Source of the DNA: Atopsyche davidsoni
Taxonomy: Eukaryota > Arthropoda > Insecta > Trichoptera > Hydrobiosidae
Length of the DNA: 64,000 nt
NCBI GenBank assembly: GCA_022113835.1
Contig: JAILWY010000029.1
Location: forward strand, 134,001-198,000
Direction of reading: 5' to 3'
Shown: positions 26,004 through 37,655 of the stretch, piece by piece
Layout of the letters: every line of letters begins with the position of its first letter
How positions within the stretch are numbered: the first letter of the stretch is position 1
Notes under the pieces: generated by a model
The model's database searches: none
What the model saw: the letters and a program-made list of their open reading frames with translations, nothing else
Told to the model about the DNA's origin: nothing
Program-made: the position numbers and the translations under genes

Positions 26004-27554
26004 CACAACAACGGCTGCTAAAGCGTTCTTTAAAACAATGAAATAAAAATTTAGGGTCGATAGTTACATGAAACGACGTAAAGTTCTTCGCTTTGCGGCG
26101 AATCTTAAAAAAATTCTACAGACGAACGGTTTTACTTTTTGCGTGATGTGTTTGAAACATTTATCAAAAGTGGACGTCCATCGATTATCTGCCAACGTTT
26201 TGTTTTAAATACCGATTTAAGTTGCGAAAAATGTTGGCACAAGTATTTGTATGTTTCCCCCGCCATGCCGGCGTCCTCGGGCCAAGCCCTCTCGGCTGCC
26301 CACAGGTGTCTCCGGCAGTCTCTGTTTGCAGGTGTCTATAACTCTATAATTTATTTTAAACCTATGAATAGTAATAGCAAATATTCTTTAATAAAAAAAA
26401 ATATTTACTTTCACCGGCAGTATGATAAGTATGATAAATAATCAAAAAAGTGACAGAAAAAGTTATTTCACAATAAATAAATCGTACATAAGTTCTTATG
26501 AATATTAACAACATGTTTTTAACAGTAATTATATTCATAAGAATAAGCATTTATTCCATGTACTATTGAGGGTGATGCAGTCATGTATTATCCATTTAAG
26601 CAAACACATAAAAATTAAATATAAAATAAAAACAACAGTTCGGTAGTCTAGCCGTTAGTTCAATTGATTGGTAACTGAAGAGTATACAATCATTATTTAA
26701 AATAAAAATAGTTTATGCGACTCACAACCGACTCTCTACCATCACCGTGTTCTTCGAATACAATAATTATAAGTATTAAATAAATATGATTTGATATTTT
26801 AAAGCGATATCTTTCTCAGCGAAATATACAATGTTTACTTGTTTTTTTTTCTAAATTAGAAAAATAAAATTTAAAATGAATTTTTGTGTTTAAAAACGTC
26901 CTTGACAAGTTGACTGCGAGATGTTTCTTTGCGGAAGAGCCTCACGATCGTGGACATCCAGACACTGTAAAATAGAATTTCATCGGGGTATTAATGTTAT
27001 GGATTGTTCATGATTTGCGCTAAAAATAATACTATATTGGCGGTGTAATTTCCACATGTGGCATACTTAAAAATATATTTAATTGATATATTTGAAGATA
27101 ATTTTATTTAGTTTTTTGCCGAGGGCTCACGAGAGTGCTGTAAAAATACTATCTCTTGACGAATCAAATGAGGAGAATAGAGGACAGACCACATTTTCTA
27201 ATGTCGTCAATCGATTAATTTTCCTAGAAATTTATTTAGATTTTGAAATGCAATTGTATGTTCTTATACAAGTTATGAAGTCATAACGTGGTGGCATTGT
27301 AAATAATAGCTTCTCTAGATTTTGACAGGAGCTTAAATTCATAGTCACAAGCCGGGTCAAAAAATAAACTAGATAGTATTTTTTAAACAAAAAAGTAAAA
27401 TTTTAACATCAATATTCAATAATCAATCTACGCCAATGACTGGAAGTTGGAAGTATGGCCGAATGAATGAGACTGTCTAAATATATTCGATGAAACGGTC
27501 ACCAACCTCCTATGAGACTAATCAGACTGATATATCTTAATAAATATTAAACAA

Positions 27555-27862
27555 ATAGATATAATAAAAGCAATGACAGACGGGTAAATTTATTAAATTT
27601 AATATATTTTAATTACTGGAATAAACTTATCGCTTTTCTCTGATTCTGACACTTTGATCGCAAGGTCTTTTAAAAAACTGTCGTAATTGTTTAATGTTTA
27701 GAAATTTATTATTTTTGACAGAGAGTACTTGGTGGAATTCCATTTTAATATTTTTTGAATAAAATACTTGATACTCTGAAAATACTCTGTTTGATAATGC
27801 CAACGTGAAAGGTTGGCGAAACCGGTCACAAATAATAAACGAACATGTGGAAAATCACTATT
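27555..27862 (+). repeat. second copy of the 15.4-kb repeat
   Basis: Co-linear with 15460-15765: GCAAGGTCTTTTAAAAAACT, GACAGAGAGTACTTGGTGGA, TTGATAATGCCAACGTGAAA and AACGAACATGTGGAAAATCA. It ends next to a poly-A tract (27870-27890). Only one arm is present. Confidence 0.75.
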
Positions 27863-28103
27863 TAAAAAAAGTATTTAAAAAAAAAAAAAAAAAAGATTAT
27901 GGTTTGTTTGTATTTAATGGAACTGGTATTTATTTTGTAATACAACAGGAGCAAGCTTCGCTTATTTGTAGAGAAGCAATATATTGGGAATATATTAAAA
28001 TGTTGAATAATTGTTAGAACAATCTAAGAAACGGTGAAATAATACTAATACTTTTTGAATTACAAAAACCTATCCTAATCGTACCAAATTTAAAATATAT
28101 ATA

Positions 28104-28676
28104 GGGTGTCCAAAAAGAGTATCGGGTGAATGTGAATAGTGACCGTTATTGCGATATGCTGTGAAAATTTTTGGGCCCTGAGTTGCAGGAGTTTCAAGGT
28201 TTCAACTCAAGAACGTGCTTCCAACAAGATCACTTGCCATACATCCAATCAATCAATTGAAGCTTTTAACGAATTATTCCCTTATGAGGTCATTTCACGT
28301 AGAGGTAACATCAACTGGCCTCCCAGAAGCTCCGACCTTAGCCCTCTTGACTATTTCGTATGGGGATACCTTAAAAGTAAGGTTTATGAAAATAATCCGA
28401 CGAACCCAACGGAATTGAAACAAAACATCAGGTCAGAAATGGCAGCAATATCGAGGGCTATGCGTCAGCGTGTTATCAACAATCTTCGTTCCAGATTAGT
28501 AGAGTGCCAGCAGCGTAACGGTCACCATTTGGATAACATCATCTTTTTGAAATAATTTTCCATTTTGTCAACATTAAAAAAAAATTCTTATAGTCAACAT
28601 TAAAAAAAAAAACTCGATTACTAGTAGTTTTTGTTTTACCGAACTAACAAATACCCGATACTCTCTTTGGACACCT
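28104..28676 (+). mobile_element. Tc1/mariner-type element, internally deleted
   Basis: 573 bp with inverted ends GGGTGTCCAAAAAGAGTATC and, as complement of the right end, AGGTGTCCAAAGAGAGTATC (22 of 24 nt match over the full arm). TA lies on both sides (28102-28103 and 28677-28678), the target duplication of this superfamily. A full element would be about twice as long. Only the C-terminal transposase part remains. Confidence 0.88.
28139..28555 (+). pseudogene. mariner-like transposase C-terminal fragment, frameshifted
   Basis: The open frame carries HTSNQSIEAFNELFP, NWPPRSSDLSPLDYFVWGYL and a tail QQRNGHHLDNIIF. PPRSxDLSPLDY(F/L)xWGxLK contains the third catalytic Asp of mariner-type DDE transposases. 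The preceding QQD motif is encoded just upstream in another frame (around 28218-28232), so a small deletion has shifted the frame there. The N-terminal DNA-binding part and first Asp are gone. Confidence 0.82.
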
Positions 28677-31531
28677 TATTTTATATATATAATCAATTTC
28701 ACTTTCGTGCGTTGAAGTTCATATTTATTTAGAATTTTGGCAAGTGCGCTCGAGTTGGACAGCTATACAAATTGCCAGAGCATTAGTGCGGGGGTATTTT
28801 CATGAGTCTATGAAACAAGCGGGGCGTGGCTTCACGCCCTGATATAGCATTTGGATTACAAAAACTGCAACACAAGTTCACATGAGCTGGTGGCCGTTGA
28901 AGGTGGACACCATCGCATTAAAAGCCAGCAACATCGAAGTTTGATTGCCGCACTAACATGTTAACTTCAGTTTTAGTCCCATTTGTAAGTAGTAGACTTC
29001 TCAATTTTTTAAGCTTATTTTTTATTAAAGTAAATACAAATAAAATAATCATCATCAGGGTGACTGGATACAAGCGAGTGCATGGATATTGCTGATGCTC
29101 AGCTCAGCCAACAAAAGCCGAGCACTTTGTAGATACAGGTCACACATTTAATTTATTAAGTCCAATGTTTTTTTAAATGAACATAAACATTATTGTACAT
29201 CAAGTCACAGAAGCAAACAAAATATATTAACCTTCTAAAATGATCAATATAGTCGATGGGTTGAAGTTGAAAACTTGCTGTAGGCTCTACTCGCGCTCGG
29301 AGAGGTGCATTCCTTGAAAATGGCTCGATCAGACACAAAACTTTAGAACATTAATAAAAATTTGATGCAGCTAACTATTTATTTGTAAATGTTTATTGCA
29401 TTACAAATAAGACCCGAATGTGCGATTTTTTCGATACTGATGCAAGTAAGTGGTTGGGCGTTATGTTGGTATTATTTCTTTACAAGCCATGGTCGGAAGG
29501 CGCACTAAAACAGAAAAACTATGGAATTCGTGTTTAGTTTATGGATCATTTTCCACCACGCGTACAATAAATTATAGTAAACGGAATAATAATAATAGCA
29601 TGTCGGAAACCATGGAAAATTGTCGGCTTGATTTGCCGCAACCTGCACTGCGCTACGTGCCTGATGTTGCCTATGGCAAAGCTTTGTTTCCTTTTAGAGC
29701 TTTCATTTTTATTTACAAACTACAAAATATATATAATATCGCTATTTACAGTACAATCCAAGAAAAGAATATTGAGTGATATATTAATGCTTATAAATTG
29801 TAAAAACTTTGTAGCATTGATTGGATTTTTATATTAAATAATACCACATATAAATATTTCCCAATGACAGTATATGGTCGCAGTAAAAGTAAAAGTTCTT
29901 CTTTCCCATATAATCACATTTAAAAACTTACGTCCGATAGTGAAAAGACAAAAGCGTATTTTTAGTTATCCCGTGAATCATTCTGTCAAATTATATTTTA
30001 TGAAACATTACACAATAAATATCTATGCAATTGTTCATTTCAGTGCCAAGCTACTTAACAAGGATGTTTGCAAAGTTCACCTCTTCTGACGCTTCAACAA
30101 GATATTCGATTCACGTTGTTTGTGATTAACAAATGCAATGTATTTCCGGTTGAAAGAACGAAAAACATATATAGACTGAATATCATTCGCGTGCTGTTCA
30201 TTCATTCTGAACAGAAATAATCCTCCTCAACAATGAGCCAAGAATTCCATGACACTTTGGCCAAAATTAGCATCCGTTCTATAATTTGGTGACCAAAAAA
30301 GAATCGCCTAGAAAAAAACGACATGAGTCACTCGGTTATATTTAAACCTATTGATGCTTTGATTTTAAATAAATAAAACATAAAAATTATATGTTAAGTA
30401 TAAGAAAATCAAAGAATATCAGTATCTATTCAATTATTGTTCCTTCTTTTAGAACTATGGGGGAAATTTATATTGAAGCAAATGTTGAGTTACTATGATA
30501 AGAATGAAACTTAAAGCTAAGCAACTAGCATATTCGCTTACTAAATAAGAGGTTACTGGTTCGAATACCGGAAAAGCTACCAAGCAATCAAGATAGAAAA
30601 CCCTGGCAGCATTGGATGGAGATGCAAAAATTAGTTAGTAATGTAACGTAAAATGGAAAAAAATAGACGGATTGATCTGAACACTGCTGCAATTGCTTTC
30701 CATGCTTATCTATCTATCAACCCCCTTACGATCTCCCATACTTACAGAAAAGTCTTGTTTAGTCACTTAGCGAAAGCTGTTAAATAGTTCAAATCAGTCA
30801 AAAGTTAATCGTTTTTTTTATTTAAGTTAAATCGATTGATTATTTCAATACGCCGAGTGAGCCCATCACTACTGCGTTCACGTGAAAGTGTTGACGAGCG
30901 TGAGTGTGCGTGAAAGAGTAAAAACAAGAGTTGCATCTCCGGGCAAACAAATACTTGAGCTGTGACGTCTCCTCGCACAGCTGTTCATCTGCTAATCTTA
31001 CATCACCATATACTTTACACCTGTTATTATAACTCATTTTTTCAATTTACACTCAATTAAACACCGAAAATCAAAGCTAACACGTACGAAGAGCCAAATG
31101 ACAAGAAATTTTCTAAACATAAAATTAATTTATTGTTAAGTGGGTTTTCACTTTTCGAGGGCATCGCCAGACAAAAGGAAGCATTTCGTGCTGAAATAAA
31201 TATGCAGTATATTTTAAGATAATTGATTCACGTATGAAACGTTGAGGTGAGCACGTCGAACAAAAAAATATTGCTATCGATAAAGGTTGGGTTCAAATTC
31301 ACACTATCGCAGCCTGCTGATTTAACTAATTTAGTCACCTGTCACCAAAGAAAATATGAACTGTTACATACAACTCGGAACTGGTGTTCTCGGGCTACGA
31401 GGCAAACACACGGGAATCGTAATGCTCTTGACCTATAGAGAGTCTCGGCAGGACATTTACGAGTATATATTTATATATAATGATAAAAGTAACTTTGTAT
31501 TCTATCTTCACTTTGAGTTTATTATAATTTT

Positions 31532-31577
31532 TTCATGACTAGTTTCGATCAATTAGACTAGGTCATCATCAGATGCA
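31532..31577 (-). ncRNA. second hammerhead-like motif, opposite strand, weaker
   Basis: On the minus strand: TGCAT, CTGATGA, T, a stem II with two mismatches (GACCTA against TGATC-side changes), GAAA, C-TA-G, TC, then ATGAA. The core is intact, but stem II and stem I (3 pairs) are damaged. It sits head to head with the + strand motif as the other arm of the palindrome. Confidence 0.4.
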
Positions 31578-31596
31578 CAACTAAACAGTTTAATTA

Positions 31597-31642
31597 TGCA
31601 TCTGATGATGACCTAGTCTATTAGGTCGAAACGAGTCATGCA
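31597..31642 (+). ncRNA. candidate hammerhead ribozyme (type I, minimal stem III)
   Basis: In order: stem I strand TGCAT (31597-31601); core CTGATGA (31602-31608); one extra T (31609); stem II GACCTA (31610-31615), a 6-nt loop and TAGGTC (31622-31627); GAAA (31628-31631); stem III A-C/G-T with a 2-nt GA loop; GTC ending at 31637 as the predicted cleavage site; and stem I strand ATGCA (31638-31642), complementary to the first. All nucleotides of the conserved core are present. Very short stem III is known in hammerheads of Penelope-like elements and retrozymes. An extra nucleotide after A9 has precedent in natural hammerheads. Activity is inferred, not shown. Confidence 0.6.
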
Positions 31643-32204
31643 AAAAATATAATAAACTCAAAGGGAAGACAGAATACAAAGTTACTTTTATCTTTATAAT
31701 AATGGATCTTCACCAATCAAATGCCTCGTCCCTCGACAAGAGTATAAATTTAAAAGCTTATTTTACTTAGCGAAGACGCAAACCGAAGTTTTAAGAAAGT
31801 CTTTTTCCACTCAAAACAATGAGCGAAAACGTCGAAAATTGAGACGCGACCCTGAGGAGGATTTGCAAACAGCACTAGTATTTTACTGTCGTTTGATTAT
31901 AGATTACAACGATTCGATTTCTCGTCCGATTGGAGGTCGACAGCGGCACAATCGGTTGCGGTTCGAGTCCAGTTGCGTCAAAATATTTTATAACCCAGAG
32001 CCGCATCGAAAGCGCAATAGATCGACGTGCGGGAAAGGTGATGATTTGTTCAAGATATTGAGCGAGGATCACAAGTCGGGATCGCTCGTCGCCGATTCCC
32101 ACGCAGCGGCCGGGGGCGGCGCCTCCCACGCGCGCCACAAAACCGCGGGCCGCGGCCGCCGCCAGCCCAGTCGGCCCGAGAGCATCGACCACGACCGACC
32201 GAGC

Positions 32205-32265
32205 CGCCTCCCGAGCGCCCCCGAGCGCCCCCGAGCGCCCCCGAGCGCCCCCGAGTGCCCCCGAG
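32205..32265. repeat. decamer minisatellite, CGAGCGCCCC
   Basis: About six copies of CGAGCGCCCC within a 400-bp GC-rich island (31.93-32.35 kb). Confidence 0.85.
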
Positions 32266-35200
32266 CAGCCGAGCCCCGCGCCCCGCGCCCTCCTCAAAGT
32301 GAAAAGCCTCCTGAAGTTTGTTGCGCTGCAAAACGCGGTACGGTAATGTGAAGTGATTTTTCAGAATACTAAAAGTTGCCCAATAATTTATTTATCAAAC
32401 ACATATTAAAATATTATTTTTAGAATAGCTATAAAAAAATATATAGAATATTTTTCAAAGCAACCGTGTCTCGCATATTCGGAACATTCAAGTGGCAGAT
32501 GTGTTGAGCGGGTTTTTTTAAAATAATTTTTGAGTGCTCCTCAGTGAAAGTTCGCTAGCCAAAAATGTGTGACGTTTTCGTGTAGGTGTGCACGAAGGCG
32601 GCGAGTGTCACCCCGGGGAGTCGAGAGTGATCAAACCTACGATACCTTTGAAAAAAAACCTACAAACCTATGAAAAGTTACGTTCGATTGACGAGAGTAG
32701 TAATGTCGAAGGTGTCTTGAACCGGTTGTCAAAATTAATCGCAAGAATTCTTAAATTGATCTCCGGGCTTTGTGTGAGTGAAAATAATCAATATCTCGGT
32801 AATCGAGAGGAACAATGCGTTATAATTTAATTGATTTGAATTGTAGATAATTTATTCACAGATGCGCTTTCTATGAGTCACAAAAGAAATGCACAAACAT
32901 AGAATAAAATTAAAAAATATATATATCCCGGATAATCGAGATTAACATTTTATAGCATTGATTTTTTTAGCCGAGAAAATATTTCGGGTTGAGTTTCAGT
33001 CGATATTGAGAATAATTGAATACGGTCGGTTAGCCATTCTAATATTTCCGAATATACTTTCAATCGATTATTGCCAATGAAAATTGTACGGGTAATCAAA
33101 TTTATGACTGAGTTTTGTGCGAGCAAAACAAAATTTGTACATCAAATAATTACATTTGCTTTACCGGGCAAGATTATTTTTTTTACTAACTTTATATCCG
33201 GTTGAATAAATTTATAATAAGAATTAGAAAATTAATGCTAAGTTTTGTCCGAGTAAAAATGCAATATACCTGTTGATCGATAGTAAAACAATTAATTTAG
33301 TTCGATTGACATGGAGAGTATTTCAGGTTGTGCGCTCGACCAGTTGTCAAAACGAGCCACACGGGTGACCACCCGGTAATGCATATATAATAAAACATTT
33401 GTTTTATTAAATATGCATTGCATATTAATTTCTTACTAAAAATTGTGCTTATTATTTAAAAAGGTAATATGCATTAATTGATTTATTTTTAACTGAATTT
33501 CATAAATATTCTGTGCGTTAGCAAGTTTTGATGACTTATCATTACAAAGACTCAGATGTCGGGTTCATTTTATGTTACAAAGTTTCAGGCCCGGTACTAG
33601 ATCCATATTCATGGATGTCCATTCACAATTGATCGTTCTCACTTAATACACTAACAGCGCTTGTTAATACTTTTATCATAATACTCCGAATACTGAGAGG
33701 TACCTTTAGATTGCGTTAGTGAAAAAAAAATCATATGGATACTTCGATAATTTAAACGCTTGTTTATCGACCGCAAAGGTTTGGGCAAATAAACTTATAA
33801 ATTTGGTGAGCATAATAAAAACATTTCTAACTTAATTTTTTAATGATATCTCAATATGCAATAATTAGATCAGACTCTTTTAAGCCCCTCGCTTACGTGT
33901 TTCTTTTGATTCGCGTACACTTTGACTTGGATTATAGATTTCTATCAACTACTCAGTTTGGATGATTTCAACTCGTATATTACGAAATGAATCAAATATT
34001 TATTTGACCCAAATTATTGAGCAGAGATTCGGTATTTTTTTGCAGCAACTCCTTAACTTCTTAGCGGTTTTTTGACGTAGCAATGTAATATGGTGTAAAC
34101 AACGATTCGCAGGTCGTACACGAGGCACTGCTCAGCCCCGCCGCTGACAGCCGGCTTTTTATTTTTAGACGGCTTCGTGATTTCTCGAAGCTGGCGGATT
34201 TCAATCCAACGTGTGATGTAATGAACTCACTCTTATTAATAAGTCTGCGAAAATGACACCTGAAATATCCGCGTCAAAATCTACTAGCAAACATCGACGG
34301 AGTCAAAAATTGAAGACTGTTTTACTGAGAATTCAGTTTTGTTGGGACATGTTACATAATGCACTTACCATAAGTCAAAATCAAATGCAAATGAGAAATC
34401 TTAAATTTTCGCATCAAAATCTATATAAAAAAAACTGTGATGAAGTAAGAATTAAGCAAATGTTTTATTTTAAATTTAAAAATCAGTTTTGTTTAAGCAG
34501 GCTTAATTGTTATGTAATATGAAATTTCAGAAATCTAAAATGACCGTGTCGAAGTAAACGGAGACAGTGATGGAGTCAAAATTCAACCGAAATCTGAAAT
34601 ATTGCGCGTCTGAATCTACAAATATTAATTATTTATGGTGTTTTAATGGTACTATTTCGTTCTTAATTTTATTGATAAAAAATACAATTTTTTACAAAAT
34701 ATTTTGTCGTCCATTTCACCATAATAACTAAAAGCAATTCGTGAAATGTACTTTCTTAAATATTATTGAATTCCAGTCGCCAACTAAGTTACAACGTGAA
34801 TCAGAAATGAAGATAAATATAAGATTACAACAGTGAAAATTTGAGGTCAGTTTGAAGTCTTATTTTTAATTATTCTACTCTATTTAACTGAATTTGATAT
34901 CTATATAAAAATATTTTGGCTATTTGCATTGACCAATCGCATATTTTGATATTCATCGCCATATGACTTCAGTTCCCAGGCTTAGCGGGCGTTGCTTTTA
35001 GAACTAAAAATCATCACTTGCCTTGGCGACAGAGCTATTTCCTCGCGTGCTGGACGGCGTCGAGTTTTGATTATTTGACCGACTTTTCGACGCCGACACG
35101 GCTATTTTCAAGAATGGGATAGTATTTTTAGTCCTCGGAGTGCTCAACTCCAAATAAACCAATGAATATCTTATTAGTTCCTAGAAAAATATCCTTGAAA

Positions 35201-36214
35201 GGCTGGAAGGGCAAAGGAAAAAAGCTCAGAGTGATGGCTCATCGGGCAGCGCCGTCCGCGATGCACAGCGCCTCGGGGAGTGGGTATTCTTGTTTATTTT
35301 TACACCTGGGCACAAGACTCGCTTGTTTTCGAACAGATTTCAGCAACTCTCTACCTACATGCAGATTTGAGGACCGAAATACCCAAAGACTCACAGCGAA
35401 GACACGTCATTGCACACACATACCCGCAGTCGCGTGCTGCTCCGAGGCGGGACGTTCGAGCCGCGCATTGCTTCACGGTTTATTTATTACATCCATTTTT
35501 TAGGATGAGACAAAGTCAGAAGCCAGAAGATTTAGAATTTATAAACGATGAACCGAAACTCACCCTACGAGGGCAGCTTTACATTTGATTTGCCTCAGCC
35601 CATTTGATTAGCCGGTTAGATGCACCCCTCGTTGGGAGACGAAATGCCCAAAAATATTAGAATAATAATCGAGAAATTTCAGGATAGAAAATTAAAGTAT
35701 CGGTTATGTAATAACAAGGAATGCATAACCAAACTACTCTGTCAAAGTAAATTTAAATAAATTACATTCCTTGGATTGATGAGAGCTTGTTATATAAGTC
35801 AAAACTTTTTTTCTCAAAGAAATTTAATCAAACCATTTAAATAAAATATAATTAACAACCAATGAAGATTTACTGCGCGCAGGTGCATTTAATCGCCTAT
35901 TCGTAATCAAAATACGTTTTTATATATTTTTATTTAACAATAAAGCAATTAAAAAACCGAGTAGCTGCCAACAAAGAAAAGAAAAATGCGCAAACGTTTC
36001 GTATTTTGCTTTCATGCGGAGACTCCTGGCCTCTTGCATACATTATGAAATAGTTTTGTATTTTTATTACTTAATGAATACAAACACGTTGGTATTATAT
36101 GAAAAAAATAAAATTTCACACAAAATATATTACAGGCCAAATTTTATAAATTTCAATAATTAAAATTGAAATAAAAGAATCAAAAATACAATTTAACTTA
36201 TATTTAAATACGAA

Positions 36215-36220
<6 letters not shown>

Positions 36221-36258
<38 letters not shown>
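36221..36258. repeat. (TA)n microsatellite
   Basis: About 19 TA units, ending about 20 bp before the target duplication of the 36.3-kb hAT-type element. Confidence 0.9.
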
Positions 36259-36264
<6 letters not shown>

Positions 36265-36939
36265 CAACATAATTTAATGGTTTATGACGGGGGTGACCAA
36301 CCCAAATGATCTCGAGGGCCACTTTAGAAAGGCATCATAACTCCGCGGGCCGCATATAAAATTATATATCCCCATATAAGATTTAGATACACTATGAACA
36401 TTTTTTGGGAGTGAAAAATTGAAACATAATGAGTTATTATTATTGTGTTTATTATTATTCTTATATGTAAACATAGATTATATAATATAAAGATACAAAA
36501 CGTACACTGTAAAGAAAAAAATAACACTAAAAATTAAATATAAAAAAGATTTAATTTTTAAAATTTAAAAGGAATTATTACCTGGCTGTTATTTTTTTAA
36601 ATATATTGTTGAAGTGCAATACATTGGTTTTTTTTACTTTGGCCATTATAAAATAAATATATTTTGTAAAAGTGTGATGAATCTCGGGTTGGCCACGCCC
36701 GCCTTATTGCATGAAATATTTTCGCCAAATCCTGTAATCAAATGGTAAATTATATTGCTATGTATAAAACATTACGTTTTCAAAAGAAAAAAACCAATGA
36801 ATTCATTGCATACAATGCAATCAATATATTTATTCATGTTAGGGAATAATCTCTAATTCAAAGTAAAAAGTACTATTGAATGAATCTGTGGAGCCTTTCA
36901 AGAGTTTAATTTTTTATTCAGCTATGATATGTCAGCAAA

Positions 36940-37655
36940 ACAATGACAGACAAAATAATTGACGGATAAAATAATAGGTCACCAAACAATTGATTGATAA
37001 AATAATTGGTCAACAAAAAATTGTCCGATGAAGTAATTGGCCACCAAAAAAATGTCAGAAAAAAAAATCGGTCACAAAATAATTGACCGATTAATATTGC
37101 CAAAAAAGTTTGGTCACAAAAAAATGTGACTTATAATTTTAGGTCACAAAAAAATTAACTGATAATTATTGTTACTAATATGATTAGGCACATAAGTTCA
37201 TACATATAAGATGATTTAAAGAAACTCTCAGAAAAATATCATCGTGATTTGTGTGGGATATCATATTAGTAAAAGTAATAATAAATAACTAAATTAGTAA
37301 TAATATAACAAACCCGTAATGGGCAATAAATACGCATCTGATTGACGTCCAATCCAAAAAATAGACATTCAATAATTATTCCTCGCAAAAAAATTTACCA
37401 ATTATTATTGGTCACAAAAAAGTTGATTATTAGTAAAAAAAATAGTTGACCGATAAATTATAGGCCACAAAAAAGTTGACCGATAATTTTAAGTCACCAA
37501 AAAGTCGACAGATAAATTATTGGTCACAAAAAAATTGACCGATTATTATTAGTCGAAAAAAAGTTGACCAATTGGTCACAAATAATTTTACCGATAAATT
37601 TTTGGTAACAAAAAAGTTTACCGAAAATTTATTGGTAAAAAAAAAGTTGACCGGA
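36940..37655. repeat. degenerate tandem array, about 30-bp palindromic units
   Basis: Repeated clause of the form GGTCACAAAAAAGTTGACCG followed by ATAATTATT, with variation. Each unit contains its own 5-bp inverted pair GGTCA/TGACC. The array lies wholly inside the hAT-type element and is split by a MITE at 37175-37269. Confidence 0.8.
37175..37269. mobile_element. short MITE copy (TA-flanked) lacking the tRNA-like core
   Basis: Starts CTAATATGATTAGGCAC after TA and ends ATCATATTAG before TA. The interior has the shared clause AACTCTCAGAAAAATATCAT followed by TTTGTGTGGGAT. It has the same termini as the element at 58551-58765 but only 95 bp, with the tRNA-like part and right arm deleted. It is inserted in the minisatellite of the surrounding hAT-type element, so it is younger than that array. 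Confidence 0.75.

Larger units (their letters stand above)
10715..28100. other. non-coding AT-rich DNA with fold-back repeats and GC minisatellites
   Basis: No supported gene. It holds the repeats listed separately, GC-rich promoter-like patches near 12.60-12.95, 16.90-17.05, 22.43-22.74 and 25.43-25.70 kb, and diverged direct repeats near 21.95-22.21 kb and 23.35-23.79 kb. Between about 17.1 and 20.5 kb only AT-rich sequence and a short GGATTAATTCTT-type tandem at 18068-18140 are seen. 24.0-25.3 kb shows nothing distinctive. Confidence 0.6.
31470..31765. repeat. fold-back element carrying two hammerhead-like motifs
   Basis: Arms with GATAAAAGTAACTTTGTATT (31480 on) and its complement near 31670-31690 surround a palindromic centre (31530-31650). 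Past the right arm, a segment with GATCTTCACCAATCAAATGC matches, in reverse orientation, the flank of the related copy at 7565-7775. No TIR-bounded ends or target duplication could be fixed. Confidence 0.75.

Noticed and set aside
30530..30590. GGTTCGAATACC B-box-like sequence, possible tRNA or SINE (similar ones near 18.96, 21.76, 26.65, 46.77 and 48.51 kb)
   Set aside because: Only single A- or B-box-like matches without paired stems or repeat copies that I could confirm.
36940..37655. Regular about 30-bp repeats resembling a CRISPR array
   Set aside because: Units are degenerate, contiguous, lack unique spacers and lie inside a hAT-type transposon in an insect genome.
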